This document shows, one piece after another, positions 16,168 to 25,418 of a stretch of DNA of 62,173 bases. The position numbers and the translations under genes were made by a program. The notes under the pieces were generated by a model. That model was not told where the DNA came from, ran no database searches, and worked only from the letters and a program-made list of their open reading frames with translations. The stretch's first letter is position 1, and the number at the start of each line of letters is the position of its first letter. The stretch is from VGWB01 sp964480945 (GTDB taxonomy: Bacteria > Bacteroidota > Ignavibacteria > UBA10030), in NCBI GenBank assembly GCA_964480945.1, contig CAYZRX010000013.1:1-62173 (forward strand), written 5' to 3'.

Positions 16168-17013
16168 CTACGTCCCCCAGTCACGAACGTATCGGAAATC
16201 GACGTCGATGGTGCGGTAAGAAACCTTCGCGATGAGCGGCAGGCGACGCTTGAACTGGTTCTTCTCGACGAGCGACTTGATCTTCTGAATGAACTCCTTC
16301 TCGAAACCAAGCTCATGGAGCTCCTGATCCGTGCGCCGCTCATCCACAAGATGATACAACAACGAATCCACTCGAGCGTACGTAAAACCCATCTCCTCCT
16401 CATCCGACTGGCCTTCCCAAAGGTCGGCGGTCGGAGTCTTCTCGATGATCGACGGGGGGACCCCAAGCTTCCGCGCCAGCTGCCAGACCTGTGTCTTATA
16501 CAGATCACCAAGCGGGTTGATCGCTGAAGCGGTATCCCCATAGAGCGTTCCGTATCCCACCAGAAGCTCCGTCTTGTTGCTCGTGCCGATGACGAGAGCA
16601 CGCTCGCGAGCCGAGATGTCGTACAACACGATCATCCGCATGCGCGCCATGACATTGCCGCGGCGCACCCGCTCCGTCACGGACCACTGATCGCAGTACG
16701 CGTCCACCATCGGGGAGATGTCGACGACTTCAGATCGGACTCCCAGCTTCTCCGCAACCACCCTGGCGTCCGAAACACCCTGCGGGCTGCTGGTTTTGTA
16801 TGGCAGGATGACCGCAATCGTATTCTCCCGGCCCAGCGCCTCCGCCGCGAGGTACGTACTCACGGCCGAATCCACGCCTCCCGAGACTCCAATGACTCCA
16901 TTCTGGAACCCCGCGCTCTGCGTCTCGTCGCGCACAAACCTCACCAGCAAATCCCTGACAAGGTCGGCGTTGAGCTCAAGGCCGCCTTTCGCATCTTTGG
17001 ACGCTGTCTCCAC
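16168..17013 (-). CDS. nadE: NAD synthetase NadE (ammonia-dependent type)
   Basis: NadE converts nicotinic acid adenine dinucleotide to NAD with ATP and ammonia. The 281-residue protein has the ATP-pyrophosphatase P-loop GVSGGVDSAVS near residue 46. The ALVIGTSNKTELLVGYGT segment and the KTPTADLWEGQSDEEEMG substrate region are also present. There is no N-terminal nitrilase-like glutaminase domain, so it should use free ammonia. The stop codon lies next to the hairpin of the adjacent transposase unit; the C terminus (FRYVRDWGT) looks intact. Confidence 0.95.
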   Translation of the reverse strand: METASKDAKGGLELNADLVRDLLVRFVRDETQSAGFQNGVIGVSGGVDSAVSTYLAAEALGRENTIAVILPYKTSSPQGVSDARVVAEKLGVRSEVVDISPMVDAYCDQWSVTERVRRGNVMARMRMIVLYDISARERALVIGTSNKTELLVGYGTLYGDTASAINPLGDLYKTQVWQLARKLGVPPSIIEKTPTADLWEGQSDEEEMGFTYARVDSLLYHLVDERRTDQELHELGFEKEFIQKIKSLVEKNQFKRRLPLIAKVSYRTIDVDFRYVRDWGT

Positions 17014-17045
17014 ATGTGCTCCTTCCCGGTCTCGTCGAACCGGAC

Positions 17046-18485
17046 CTAGTCTCCCTGACTGATCTCCTGCAACGATTCGCGAATGATTCGAACGCCCTCG
17101 TCGATTTCGCTCTTGGTAATATTCAGCGGCGGGCGGAACCGTATCGTGTGATCCCCACAGCCTATCAGGATCAACCCGTTGTCATACGCCTTGCTCCGCA
17201 ACTGATCCCTGCTCTGTGCCGTGTCGAGGTCCATCGCGCACAACAGGCCTTTCCCCCTGGCGTTCGAGGCCAGTCCGGGGAATTCCCGCTGCAGCTGCTC
17301 CAGGTTTCGGAGAAGATGGGCACCAACTTCGCGAGCATTTTCCACGAGCTTCTCCTCCTCAATGATCTCAAGGATTCTCTGGAACCGCACCATATCGACC
17401 AGGTTGCCGCCGAAGGTCGAATTGATCCTGCTCGGTTTGTGGAACACATTCTCCAGCACGTCATCAATTCGCTTGCTGCACATAAAGCCGCAGACCTGCG
17501 TTTTCTTGCCAAACGCCATCATGTCTGGCTTCACGAAGTACTCGTGCGCCCACATCTTCCCGGTAATACCGACACCGGTCTGCACTTCGTCGAGAATCAG
17601 CAGGATGTCGCTCTCATCACAGATTGTACGGAGCTCGACGAAGAATTCTTTGCGGAAGTGGATGTCGCCCCCTTCGCACTGGATCGGCTCGATGATCAGG
17701 GCTGCAATGTCATCCGGATTGTTGATGATCGCTTGCTTGATCTGCTGGATCGCGACGGCTTCGGCTTTCTGCACTCGCGCCAGGTTCTCTTTGTTCAGCG
17801 GGAATTGGATCGCGGGATTGTGAATCCGCGGCCATCGGAACTTCGGGAAGTAGTTCGTCTTCGTCGGGTCGGTATTCGTCAGCGACAGGGTGTATCCACT
17901 CCGGCCGTGGAACGCTCGCCGAAAATGGATGACCTGCCTGCCCCGCTCTTCCGTGTACCCCTTGATGAAATTCTTGCGCACCTTCCAGTCGAACGCCGTC
18001 TTGAGGGCGTTCTCGACTGCGAGGGCCCCGCCGTCGACAAAGAACATGTAGGGGAGATACGGAGGCATGGCGATGCGGGCGAACGTCTCGGCAAACTCTG
18101 CCATCTCGACCGTATAGGCGTCGGAGTTGGAGATCTTGTTGACGGCCACGTACGCCAGCTTTTCCAGAAATTCTCGGGACGTGAGCTTGGGATGGTTCAG
18201 ACCAACCGACCCGGAGGCAAAGAAGGTGAAGAAATCAAGGTACCGCTTGTTGTAGCGCGAGTCGTACAGGTAGCAGCCTTGACCCCGCTTCAGGTCGACA
18301 ACAAGATCGAACCCGTCCACGAGCATATGCTTCGAGAGCGTTGCGTGGACCTCTCCGGGAGGGATCTTGATCGGATACTTCGTGGTAGGTTTTTCTGACG
18401 CCGACCTCACCTCAACCTTCGTCGGACTTTCTTGAGGACCTGGGGTTGCGGTCCGCTCGATCTTTGCAGCAGTTGCGTCGGCCAT
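17046..18485 (-). CDS. lat: L-lysine 6-transaminase
   Basis: The 479-residue PLP enzyme is a class III aminotransferase. By family resemblance it is the lysine epsilon-aminotransferase that turns lysine and 2-oxoglutarate into allysine (piperideine-6-carboxylate) and glutamate. Visible features are FFASGSVGLNHPKL, FVDGGALAVENALKTAFDWK, FHGRSGYTLSLTNTDP, the cofactor aspartate in LLILDEVQTGVG and the PLP lysine in MMAFGKKTQVCG. The C-terminal part has GNLVDMVRFQ and FRPPLNITKSEID. A GAGGTG ribosome site lies just upstream of the ATG. The first 35 residues are a low-similarity extension. The neighbouring aldehyde dehydrogenase gene supports a lysine-to-aminoadipate role. Confidence 0.88.
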   Translation of the reverse strand: MADATAAKIERTATPGPQESPTKVEVRSASEKPTTKYPIKIPPGEVHATLSKHMLVDGFDLVVDLKRGQGCYLYDSRYNKRYLDFFTFFASGSVGLNHPKLTSREFLEKLAYVAVNKISNSDAYTVEMAEFAETFARIAMPPYLPYMFFVDGGALAVENALKTAFDWKVRKNFIKGYTEERGRQVIHFRRAFHGRSGYTLSLTNTDPTKTNYFPKFRWPRIHNPAIQFPLNKENLARVQKAEAVAIQQIKQAIINNPDDIAALIIEPIQCEGGDIHFRKEFFVELRTICDESDILLILDEVQTGVGITGKMWAHEYFVKPDMMAFGKKTQVCGFMCSKRIDDVLENVFHKPSRINSTFGGNLVDMVRFQRILEIIEEEKLVENAREVGAHLLRNLEQLQREFPGLASNARGKGLLCAMDLDTAQSRDQLRSKAYDNGLILIGCGDHTIRFRPPLNITKSEIDEGVRIIRESLQEISQGD

Positions 18486-18551
18486 ATCGCACCTCGGAGT
18501 TGTTCTGTTTCATGGGATGTTGAAATTGCTCGATGATCAGACAAATCCCAT

Positions 18552-18569
18552 GGAGTTCAGAAGAACTCC
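18552..18569. repeat. Short perfect hairpin between aldehyde dehydrogenase and lysine aminotransferase genes
   Basis: GGAGTTC and GAACTCC pair perfectly around the 4-base loop AGAA. A second, looser inverted repeat (CATGGGAT at 18511-18518 with ATCCCATG at 18545-18552) overlaps it. Neither is followed by a T-run. They lie in the 128-base leader of the lysine aminotransferase gene and could be an operator or attenuator. Confidence 0.4.
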
Positions 18570-18613
18570 TGATGCTCGTACAAAGAGACGATATATGGTC
18601 GCCCGCTCATAGC

Positions 18614-20107
18614 CTACTTCTCAGCGTTGTCGATCTGGGCACGCTGGAGCTTCCCGCTGTAATCGACGTAGATGGTCTTCCACTCGGTGAAGAAATCGTA
18701 CACCGTCCAACCTCCTTCACGATGCCCGTTGCCGGTCTCCTTCACGCCGCCGAACGGCATATGAGCTTCTGCTCCGATCGTCGGGCTGTTCACATAGGTG
18801 ATCCCGGCCTGAATGTCGCGCATAGCCCGATAAGCGTTGTTGATGTCCTGCGTATAGATCGATGAGGAAAGCCCGTACGTCGTATTGTTGCAAACGGCGA
18901 TCGCTTCCTCCAGCGATTTCACCTTGACGACCGATAACACCGGACCGAAGATCTCCTCCCGCGCTACCCTCATGTCCGGCGTCACGTCACCCAGCACGGT
19001 GGGCTCGTAAAACCATCCCTTGGAGAAGCCGTCACCCTTGGCAATCTTTCCTCCGGTGAGGACCTTCGCGCCCTCCTGAGAGCCAATCTTGACATATTCA
19101 TCGACGGTCTGGCGTTGTTTCTCGTTGACGCATGGCCCGACATCGACATCGCTCTTGAGACCGTCGCCCAAGCGCAATTTCTGGGCATCCCGCACCACCA
19201 TCGAGAGAAACTTGTCATACACTTTCTCGTGCACGATCAACCGGCTCGTGGCGGTACACCGTTGACCTGTGGTCCCGAACGCTCCCCAGAGCACGCCTTC
19301 CAACGCCAGCTCGAGGTTCGCATCGTCCATCACGATCTGCGCGTTCTTCCCGCCAAGCTCCAGCGAGACGCGCTTCAGCGTCTTGCTCGCAATCTCGGAA
19401 ATCCTTTTGCCGACGACCGTTGAACCCGTGAAGCTCACCAGGTCGACATCGGGATGATCGACCAGCGCGATGCCCACCTCCGTCCCACCGCCGTGGACCA
19501 GGTTCACGGCCCCAGGCGGAACACCGGCTTCCAGAAGGATCTCGACAAGCATCGTAGCCGTCGCGGGCGTGTCCGACGCGGGTTTGAACACGACAGTGTT
19601 GCCGCAGAGGAGTGCGGGGAAGATCTTCCACGTGGGAATGGCCATCGGAAAATTCCACGGGGTAATGATCGCCGCGACACCGATCGGAACCCGGACGGAC
19701 ATGTTGAACTTGCTCGGAAGCTCCGAGGGCACGGTATGCCCGAACAGCCTTCTGCCCTCCGAAGAGGCGTAGTAAGCCGTGTCAATCCCCTCCTGGACGT
19801 CCCCCCGCGTTTCGAGCAGCACTTTTCCCATCTCGCGCGTCATTTGCCTCGCGATCTCCTCCTTGCGTGCTGTCAGGAGGTCACCCACTTTCCGCATGAT
19901 ATCCCCCCGCTTGGGCGCGGGGACGAGGCGCCACGATTCATAAGCGTTGCGCGCCGCCCTGACGGCCGCGTCTACGTCCTCTTTGTTCGAGAGGGGAAAG
20001 GTACCTATTACTTCATCCCAGTTCGCAGGATTTCGATTCTCGAAGGTCCTTCCAGATTTCGAGTCAGTCCATTTGCCGTCGATGTAGTTCTGAAACTTCT
20101 TAGCCAT
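18614..20107 (-). CDS. Aldehyde dehydrogenase, probably allysine (aminoadipate semialdehyde) dehydrogenase
   Basis: The 497-residue NAD(P)-dependent aldehyde dehydrogenase has the substrate/cofactor segments ITPWNFPMAIPTWK and VSFTGSTVVGKRI. The general-base glutamate lies in VSLELGGKNAQIVMDD and the catalytic cysteine in GTTGQRCTATSR. The cofactor glutamate is in REEIFGPVLSVV. The family alone does not fix the substrate. The next gene downstream is lysine 6-aminotransferase, whose product is allysine. I therefore infer oxidation of allysine to 2-aminoadipate. A generic semialdehyde role remains possible. Confidence 0.85.
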   Translation of the reverse strand: MAKKFQNYIDGKWTDSKSGRTFENRNPANWDEVIGTFPLSNKEDVDAAVRAARNAYESWRLVPAPKRGDIMRKVGDLLTARKEEIARQMTREMGKVLLETRGDVQEGIDTAYYASSEGRRLFGHTVPSELPSKFNMSVRVPIGVAAIITPWNFPMAIPTWKIFPALLCGNTVVFKPASDTPATATMLVEILLEAGVPPGAVNLVHGGGTEVGIALVDHPDVDLVSFTGSTVVGKRISEIASKTLKRVSLELGGKNAQIVMDDANLELALEGVLWGAFGTTGQRCTATSRLIVHEKVYDKFLSMVVRDAQKLRLGDGLKSDVDVGPCVNEKQRQTVDEYVKIGSQEGAKVLTGGKIAKGDGFSKGWFYEPTVLGDVTPDMRVAREEIFGPVLSVVKVKSLEEAIAVCNNTTYGLSSSIYTQDINNAYRAMRDIQAGITYVNSPTIGAEAHMPFGGVKETGNGHREGGWTVYDFFTEWKTIYVDYSGKLQRAQIDNAEK

Positions 20108-20122
20108 GAAAACCCCTCGTCG

Positions 20123-21418
20123 TCATATTATTCCGACCTGTTCAAAGATGTAGTCTACGTGTGTAAGACTCCTCTTGGGATCGAACAGCTTATCCAGTTC
20201 GACCTTTGACAGATGCTGGGTCACTTCCTGACGCTGTTCCAGCAAGTCCCGGAAGCTCTGATCGCTCTTCCAAACTTTCATCGCCTCGTCTTGCACGAGC
20301 CGATAGGCGTCCTCTCGCTTCAGGCCTTTCTGAGTCAGCGCGAGCATCACATCCTGGGAATAAATGAGGCCGCGCGTTCGGTCGATGTTCGCCCGCATGT
20401 GGTCGGGATAAACGAGCAGTTCTTCCGCGATCTTCGTGAACTCGGCGAGCATATAGTCCAGCAGAATACAGCTGTCCGGGATGATGACCCGCTCCACGGA
20501 AGAGTGCGTGATATCCCGCTCGTGCCAGAGGGCCACGTTTTCCATCGACGCCAGAGCGTTCCCGCGCAGGACCCGTGAAAGCCCCGCAATCCGCTCACAG
20601 GTGATCGGGTTTCGCTTATGCGGCATCGCCGACGACCCCTTCTGCCCCTTCGAGAAATACTCTTCGACCTCCAGGACTTCCGTCTTCTGAAGATGGCGGA
20701 TCTCCGTCGCGAACTTTTCGAGGGAGCAGCCGCACACCGCCAGCGTGTTCATGAACTCTGCGTGCCGGTCTCTCTGCAGCACCTGCGTCGAAATCGGCGC
20801 CGGTCGGAGGCCGAGTTTTTCGCACACATACCGCTCGACAGACGGATCGAGGTGGGCGTACGTGCCGACAGCTCCCGAAATCTGGCCGACCGAAATCGTC
20901 CGCAAAGCGCTCCGGACCCGTTCGATATTGCGCTCGGTCTCCGCGTACCAGAGAGCGAGCTTGAGGCCCAAGGTCGTCGGCTCGGCGTGGATCCCATGCG
21001 TCCGCCCGATCATCGGCGTGTGCTTGAACTCCTTCGCCCGCCTGGCCAGCACCGTCCGAAGCGCCTCGAGATCCTTCACGAGCCGCTCCGCCGATTGTTT
21101 CATCTGGACCGCGAGAGCCGTATCAAGAATATCCGATGATGTCATGCCCAGATGGATGAAGCGAGATTCCGGCCCGACATGCTCACCCACGTTCGTCAGG
21201 AAGGCGATCACATCGTGCTTGACCTCGTTTTCGATCTGCAGGATGCGATCCACATCAAATTTCGCTTTTGCGCGGATGACATCCACGGCCTCCGCGGGGA
21301 TGACGCCGAGCTGCGCCTGCGCTTCGCAAGCGAGGATCTCGATTTCGAGCCAGATGCGGAACTTGTTCTCGTCTTCCCAAATTCCGCCCATCTCGGGCCG
21401 AGTATAGCGTGTGATCAA
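20123..21418 (-). CDS. purB: Adenylosuccinate lyase PurB
   Basis: PurB acts twice in purine synthesis, cleaving SAICAR and adenylosuccinate with release of fumarate. The 431-residue protein carries the fumarase-superfamily signature GSSAMPHKRNPI near residue 265. HLGMTSSDILDTA (about 90) and IGRTHGIHAEP (about 140) hold the catalytic histidine and substrate contacts. Length fits the short PurB class. It lies 15 bases upstream of the aldehyde dehydrogenase gene and may be co-transcribed, but there is no pathway link. Confidence 0.96.
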   Translation of the reverse strand: MITRYTRPEMGGIWEDENKFRIWLEIEILACEAQAQLGVIPAEAVDVIRAKAKFDVDRILQIENEVKHDVIAFLTNVGEHVGPESRFIHLGMTSSDILDTALAVQMKQSAERLVKDLEALRTVLARRAKEFKHTPMIGRTHGIHAEPTTLGLKLALWYAETERNIERVRSALRTISVGQISGAVGTYAHLDPSVERYVCEKLGLRPAPISTQVLQRDRHAEFMNTLAVCGCSLEKFATEIRHLQKTEVLEVEEYFSKGQKGSSAMPHKRNPITCERIAGLSRVLRGNALASMENVALWHERDITHSSVERVIIPDSCILLDYMLAEFTKIAEELLVYPDHMRANIDRTRGLIYSQDVMLALTQKGLKREDAYRLVQDEAMKVWKSDQSFRDLLEQRQEVTQHLSKVELDKLFDPKRSLTHVDYIFEQVGII

Positions 21419-21439
21419 GTTCTTCCTGTCTTCACATCT

Positions 21440-22663
21440 TCAAGCGGGTTTCTGCTCCAGTTTCAGCTCGACATCCATCGTCTTTCGATCCCGATACACT
21501 TTCAGCTTCATCACGTCGCCAGGATTCGCATCGTCGAGTATGGAGGCCAGCTCCTCCTCGGAGTTCACTTTATCGCCATTGACTTCGAGGACGATGTCTC
21601 CGACCTTGAGGCCGACTTTCTCCGCCGGGCCCTTACGGTACACATCACTGATAATGATGCCCCGGACTTCCGACATCCCAAAGTAGCGCGCCACCCGAGC
21701 GTCCACCGCCTGCGATTCGAAGCCGGCCCAAACGTTTCGGACGACCTTTCCTTTGTTGCGCAGCTCGGCCACGACTTTCTTCACCTTGTTCACCGGTATG
21801 GCGAAGCCGTACCCTACAAATGCCTGGCTGACTCCTCCCGTGTAGATGAGCGTGTTCATGCCGATGACTTCGCCGCGGCTGTTGACCAACGGTCCGCCAC
21901 TGTTCCCGCCGTTGATCGCTGCGTCCGTCTCGATCATATCGCGGTAGACAGCGTTGTTCTGTCTACCCAGATTCATGCCAACCGAACTGATGACACCGAC
22001 CGTTACAGTCGGCTTATCGTTGATTTCGAACAATCCGAAGGGATTGCCGAGGGCAATGGCCCATTCTCCGATAATGATATCGTCAGAGTTCCCAAGCATC
22101 GCATACGGAAGGTCCTTTCCATCCACCTTGACAAGTGCAATGTCCGACACGGGATCCGCCCCAACGAGTTGGGCTTTCAGCCGACGGCCCCCGACAAGGG
22201 TCACCGTGATCTCTGTGGCGTTGCCCGCAACGTGGTAGTTGGTTACAATGAAACCATCCGGCGAGATGATGACCCCCGATCCGAGGTTTTTCACCTGATA
22301 CCGCTGGGGCCCGATAAATTGCCTCCAAAATGGATCGTCGCTGAAGAAGCGACGGACCGAGGGATCAATCTGGAACAGGCCGGGCTGTTCACGGATCTCC
22401 GTGACATTGATGCCGACCGTTGCGGGACTCACTTTGGCGATCGCACGCGTAATGGCGTTCTGCCGGGTGGAGGCGATTTGATCGGTATCCTGTGACGGCT
22501 TGTCCTGAACCCGTACGGACGCGGGAAAGGCCTCATCATAGGCGACATCTCTGGTACCTGCCGCTGTGGCCACTGCTGACGGCCGGATGCTGTAGCCTAT
22601 TCCGATACCGACGACGAGCGGGGCCGCCAGCATAAGAAGAACCTTAAAACCTCTGCTTGTCAT
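21440..22663 (-). CDS. HtrA/DegS-like periplasmic serine protease with one PDZ domain
   Basis: The 407-residue protein has an N-terminal membrane anchor or signal (FKVLLMLAAPLVVGIGIGY). A trypsin-like protease domain follows, with the triad histidine in IVTNYHVAGNA, aspartate in DPVSDIALVKV and serine in AAINGGNSGGPLVN. One C-terminal PDZ domain is present (GIIISDVYRKGPAEKVGLKV, then GDIVLEVNGDKV). HtrA proteases degrade or process misfolded envelope proteins. One PDZ and a retained anchor resemble DegS or bacterial HtrA rather than DegP. It ends 21 bases ahead of purB. Confidence 0.92.
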   Translation of the reverse strand: MTSRGFKVLLMLAAPLVVGIGIGYSIRPSAVATAAGTRDVAYDEAFPASVRVQDKPSQDTDQIASTRQNAITRAIAKVSPATVGINVTEIREQPGLFQIDPSVRRFFSDDPFWRQFIGPQRYQVKNLGSGVIISPDGFIVTNYHVAGNATEITVTLVGGRRLKAQLVGADPVSDIALVKVDGKDLPYAMLGNSDDIIIGEWAIALGNPFGLFEINDKPTVTVGVISSVGMNLGRQNNAVYRDMIETDAAINGGNSGGPLVNSRGEVIGMNTLIYTGGVSQAFVGYGFAIPVNKVKKVVAELRNKGKVVRNVWAGFESQAVDARVARYFGMSEVRGIIISDVYRKGPAEKVGLKVGDIVLEVNGDKVNSEEELASILDDANPGDVMKLKVYRDRKTMDVELKLEQKPA

Positions 22664-22704
22664 GGTCCTCTCAGATGTTTTGTACGGATTCAGATATCAC
22701 GCAG

Positions 22705-23340
22705 CTAGAGATCTCTCGCTCTCGACCCCCTCCAAAGACCTCCCACCACATCAAAATGCCCCAGGAGGAGCACGATACTCAAGATGCACGAGAAGAAGAG
22801 AAAGGTGCCATCATCCACTGCCGGGAGGATCGGCATGCGGGTCCAGTGCCACGGCAGCACGAAGAGGATCACGGGCGTGGAAAAAATCGCGATAAGGTTG
22901 GATGTCAAGACCTCGCGCCTCAGCAGAAGCTTCGATACCAGCCACACAACACACCACGCGATGGTGTAGCTGAACCCCAGAAGGAACAACCCACCCGCAG
23001 TCGTGGCCAGCCCTCGGCCTCCCTTGAACTTCAGCCAGACCGGGTAGTTGTGCCCTGCGATGGCGCCAAGCAGAGCGACCGCCTGAAGCGAGAATGCGTC
23101 TCGATGGAGAAACATTGCCGCAGCGACGGTCACCAGGCCCTTCAACGCGTCCAGCACGCCGACCAGAATTCCAACTGCCTTGGAATGAGTGACGTAGAAC
23201 GCATTGAAACCGCCCGCGTTGCCGCTCCCTGCCCCCCGGATGTCCACCTTGGCCTTCCATCGCACGAGGAAATAGGCCACGGGGATGGATCCGATAATGT
23301 AGCCGCCAACAAACATTTCAACGACGGTCAGCACATTCAT
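22705..23340 (-). CDS. PlsY-family glycerol-3-phosphate acyltransferase paralogue
   Basis: The 211-residue multi-pass membrane protein resembles PlsY, which acylates glycerol-3-phosphate using acyl-phosphate. It has VGGYIIGSIPVAYFL, GSGNAGGFNAF and GHNYPVWLKFKGGRGLATTAG. Compared with the second copy at 24623, the first motif reads GGFN rather than GGTN and the following arginine is missing. Activity may therefore be altered. It is separated from gpsA by 193 bases (23341-23533) in which I see no clear gene or terminator. Confidence 0.8.
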   Translation of the reverse strand: MNVLTVVEMFVGGYIIGSIPVAYFLVRWKAKVDIRGAGSGNAGGFNAFYVTHSKAVGILVGVLDALKGLVTVAAAMFLHRDAFSLQAVALLGAIAGHNYPVWLKFKGGRGLATTAGGLFLLGFSYTIAWCVVWLVSKLLLRREVLTSNLIAIFSTPVILFVLPWHWTRMPILPAVDDGTFLFFSCILSIVLLLGHFDVVGGLWRGSRARDL

Positions 23341-23533
23341 AGGCTAAGGGGTACCTTTCCGGGCAAGCTGCTCTTTAAAAATTACTGAAAACAGGCGCGA
23401 GAAGCAAGGTAAGCGTGACGACGACCGAGAAGCAGATGAGAGAGAGGGGGGAAAATGAAGCGGAATTGCCAACAAAGGACGAACGTGATGCTTTCAGGGG
23501 GTGTTTCGAGATGTAAAAACCCTACGCACCATG

Positions 23534-24529
23534 CTATTCCCCCTTAGCATCCCTAGTCATCAGGTCTTCGGTGGCTTGGCGGGGGTCTTTCTCTTCAAAA
23601 AGAACTCTGAACACCTCGGTCATAATGGGGAGTTCGATATCGTACTTCTTCTCGATCTCCCTCACCGATTTCGCTGTAGCAACACCTTCAGCCACCATCA
23701 CCATTTCTTTGAGAACGTCCGCCAGTTTCCTTCCCTTCCCCACCTGCTCACCAACATAACGATTGCGGCTATGGCGACTCATACAGGTGACAATGAGGTC
23801 CCCAACCCCCGACAGTCCGGCGAACGTTCGGGGCTGTGCACCGAGCTTGACACCCAGGCGGGTGATCTCGTAGATCCCCCGCGTCATGATGGCTGCCTTG
23901 GTATTGTCCCCGAAGCCGGCCCCGTCGCTGATACCCGCCGCCACAGCGATGACGTTCTTGAGCGCTCCGCCAAGCTCCACACCTCGGATGTCCTCGTTCA
24001 CATAGACGCGGAAGTACCTCGTCGTGAACGCTTCCTGGACGACCTTGGCCGCTTTCTCCTTGTAGGCGGCGGCAACGATCGCCGTCGGGACTTGCCGCGA
24101 CACCTCTTCGGAATGGCTGGGGCCTGAGAGAATGGCGAGATTCTCGCGTCTTTCGTGCTGCAGCACGTCGAGCAGCACTTCCGACATCGTCATGAGGGTG
24201 TGATTCTCGATCCCCTTCGCCACATTACAGATAATGGTCTTCCCAAGATTGAGCGAGGCGATCTTCTCGATCACCGAGCGAAGGAACTGTGAGGGCACCG
24301 CAGCCACGATCATGTCCCGACCGTCGGCGGCAGCCTCGATGTCCGACGTGATTGCAAGCGTGGGTGGAAGAGGGATACCGGGGAGGAAGGCAGGGTTCTC
24401 GTGCCGGTCACGCATCAACGCTTCCTGTTCGGGCTTATACGTCCAGAGGTTTACCTCGTGACCGTTGCCGAGCAGAACCAACGCCAGAGTTGTCCCCCAG
24501 CTACCTGCGCCGAGGACGGTGACCTGCAT
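23534..24529 (-). CDS. gpsA: NAD(P)-dependent glycerol-3-phosphate dehydrogenase GpsA
   Basis: GpsA reduces dihydroxyacetone phosphate to sn-glycerol-3-phosphate, the backbone for phospholipids. The 331-residue protein begins with the Rossmann motif VTVLGAGSWGTTLALVL. It has LAILSGPSHSEEVSRQVPTA and the substrate-binding lysine in VELGGALKNVIAVAAGISDG. GLSGVGDLIVTCMSRHSRNR follows. It lies between two PlsY-type genes on the same strand, so the locus supplies and acylates glycerol-3-phosphate. Confidence 0.96.
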   Translation of the reverse strand: MQVTVLGAGSWGTTLALVLLGNGHEVNLWTYKPEQEALMRDRHENPAFLPGIPLPPTLAITSDIEAAADGRDMIVAAVPSQFLRSVIEKIASLNLGKTIICNVAKGIENHTLMTMSEVLLDVLQHERRENLAILSGPSHSEEVSRQVPTAIVAAAYKEKAAKVVQEAFTTRYFRVYVNEDIRGVELGGALKNVIAVAAGISDGAGFGDNTKAAIMTRGIYEITRLGVKLGAQPRTFAGLSGVGDLIVTCMSRHSRNRYVGEQVGKGRKLADVLKEMVMVAEGVATAKSVREIEKKYDIELPIMTEVFRVLFEEKDPRQATEDLMTRDAKGE

Positions 24530-24622
24530 GAATCTCGCTGCGTCTGTGGTGTGGGTTTATTCCCGGCTCAAGAAGACTGCGTGGTGTTTTACAAGAGAAA
24601 CCGGGAGTTTGGCGCGCTCTCC

Positions 24623-25315
24623 CTACAGGGTGTTGTTCGTCTCCCGAACTGGCCCCCGAGAGAGACGGGTAATCTTTTTCTCCGTGCCTTCGATCAATCG
24701 CTTGATGTTCTGGCGGTGGGAATAGACCAGGAGAACGGCAACAGAAAGGCTGAAGACAATCAGGGTCCTGTAACTGTGGATCTCGTCGCCAAGTATGTTG
24801 TATCGAACAAAGAGCGAGACGGGAAACGCCACCGCGGCGGAGATCGACCCGAGCGAGACGTACTTGTATGCCCAAAAGACGATCATGAACACCGACACCG
24901 AGATCGCAAACTCTGTGGGCGCGATCCCGATCAGCATCCCGGCCCCCGTCGCGATCCCCTTCCCTCCTTTGAAACCTGCAAACACCGTCCAGATATGACC
25001 GATGACCGCTGCAGCGCCACAGATCATCTGAATGACCGTAAAATCGTCGAAGGGTGTCTTGTTGTAAAACGGAAGCGTGGGATCCCAGAACAGACGGGCG
25101 ATCAAAACAGTTACGGCCACTCCTTTTCCGATGTCGACCAGTGTAACAAGAAGTCCGGACTTCCATCCGAGGACCCGGAATACATTCGTGCCTCCGGCGT
25201 TGCCGCTCCCCTTTGTGCGGATGTCGAATCCGTGTCCCCACTTCGACAGCATGATGCTCGTCGGAATCGATCCAACAATGTAACTCAAGAGAATAACGAT
25301 TGCCAGATTCAGCAT
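24623..25315 (-). CDS. plsY: Glycerol-3-phosphate acyltransferase PlsY
   Basis: PlsY transfers an acyl chain from acyl-phosphate to glycerol-3-phosphate in the inner membrane. The 230-residue protein shows the three PlsY motif regions: GSIPTSIMLSKWGHGFDIR leading into KGSGNAGGTNVFRVLG, GHIWTVFAGFKGGKGIATGAG and a late YKYVSLGSISAA. The TN..R residues of motif 1 are kept, so this is the more canonical of the two copies. It is upstream of gpsA in the same direction. The C-terminal tail (about 25 residues after the last membrane segment) is basic and polar. Confidence 0.93.
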   Translation of the reverse strand: MLNLAIVILLSYIVGSIPTSIMLSKWGHGFDIRTKGSGNAGGTNVFRVLGWKSGLLVTLVDIGKGVAVTVLIARLFWDPTLPFYNKTPFDDFTVIQMICGAAAVIGHIWTVFAGFKGGKGIATGAGMLIGIAPTEFAISVSVFMIVFWAYKYVSLGSISAAVAFPVSLFVRYNILGDEIHSYRTLIVFSLSVAVLLVYSHRQNIKRLIEGTEKKITRLSRGPVRETNNTL

Positions 25316-25418
25316 TCAAAAAATCCTTTGGCTGGTGGAGGAGCAGACAACATCATTTTTAAGATAGTCACTTCGGGTGTGAGACGCAAGCAATTTCCCT
25401 CGCAGAGCGTGACGAGGG

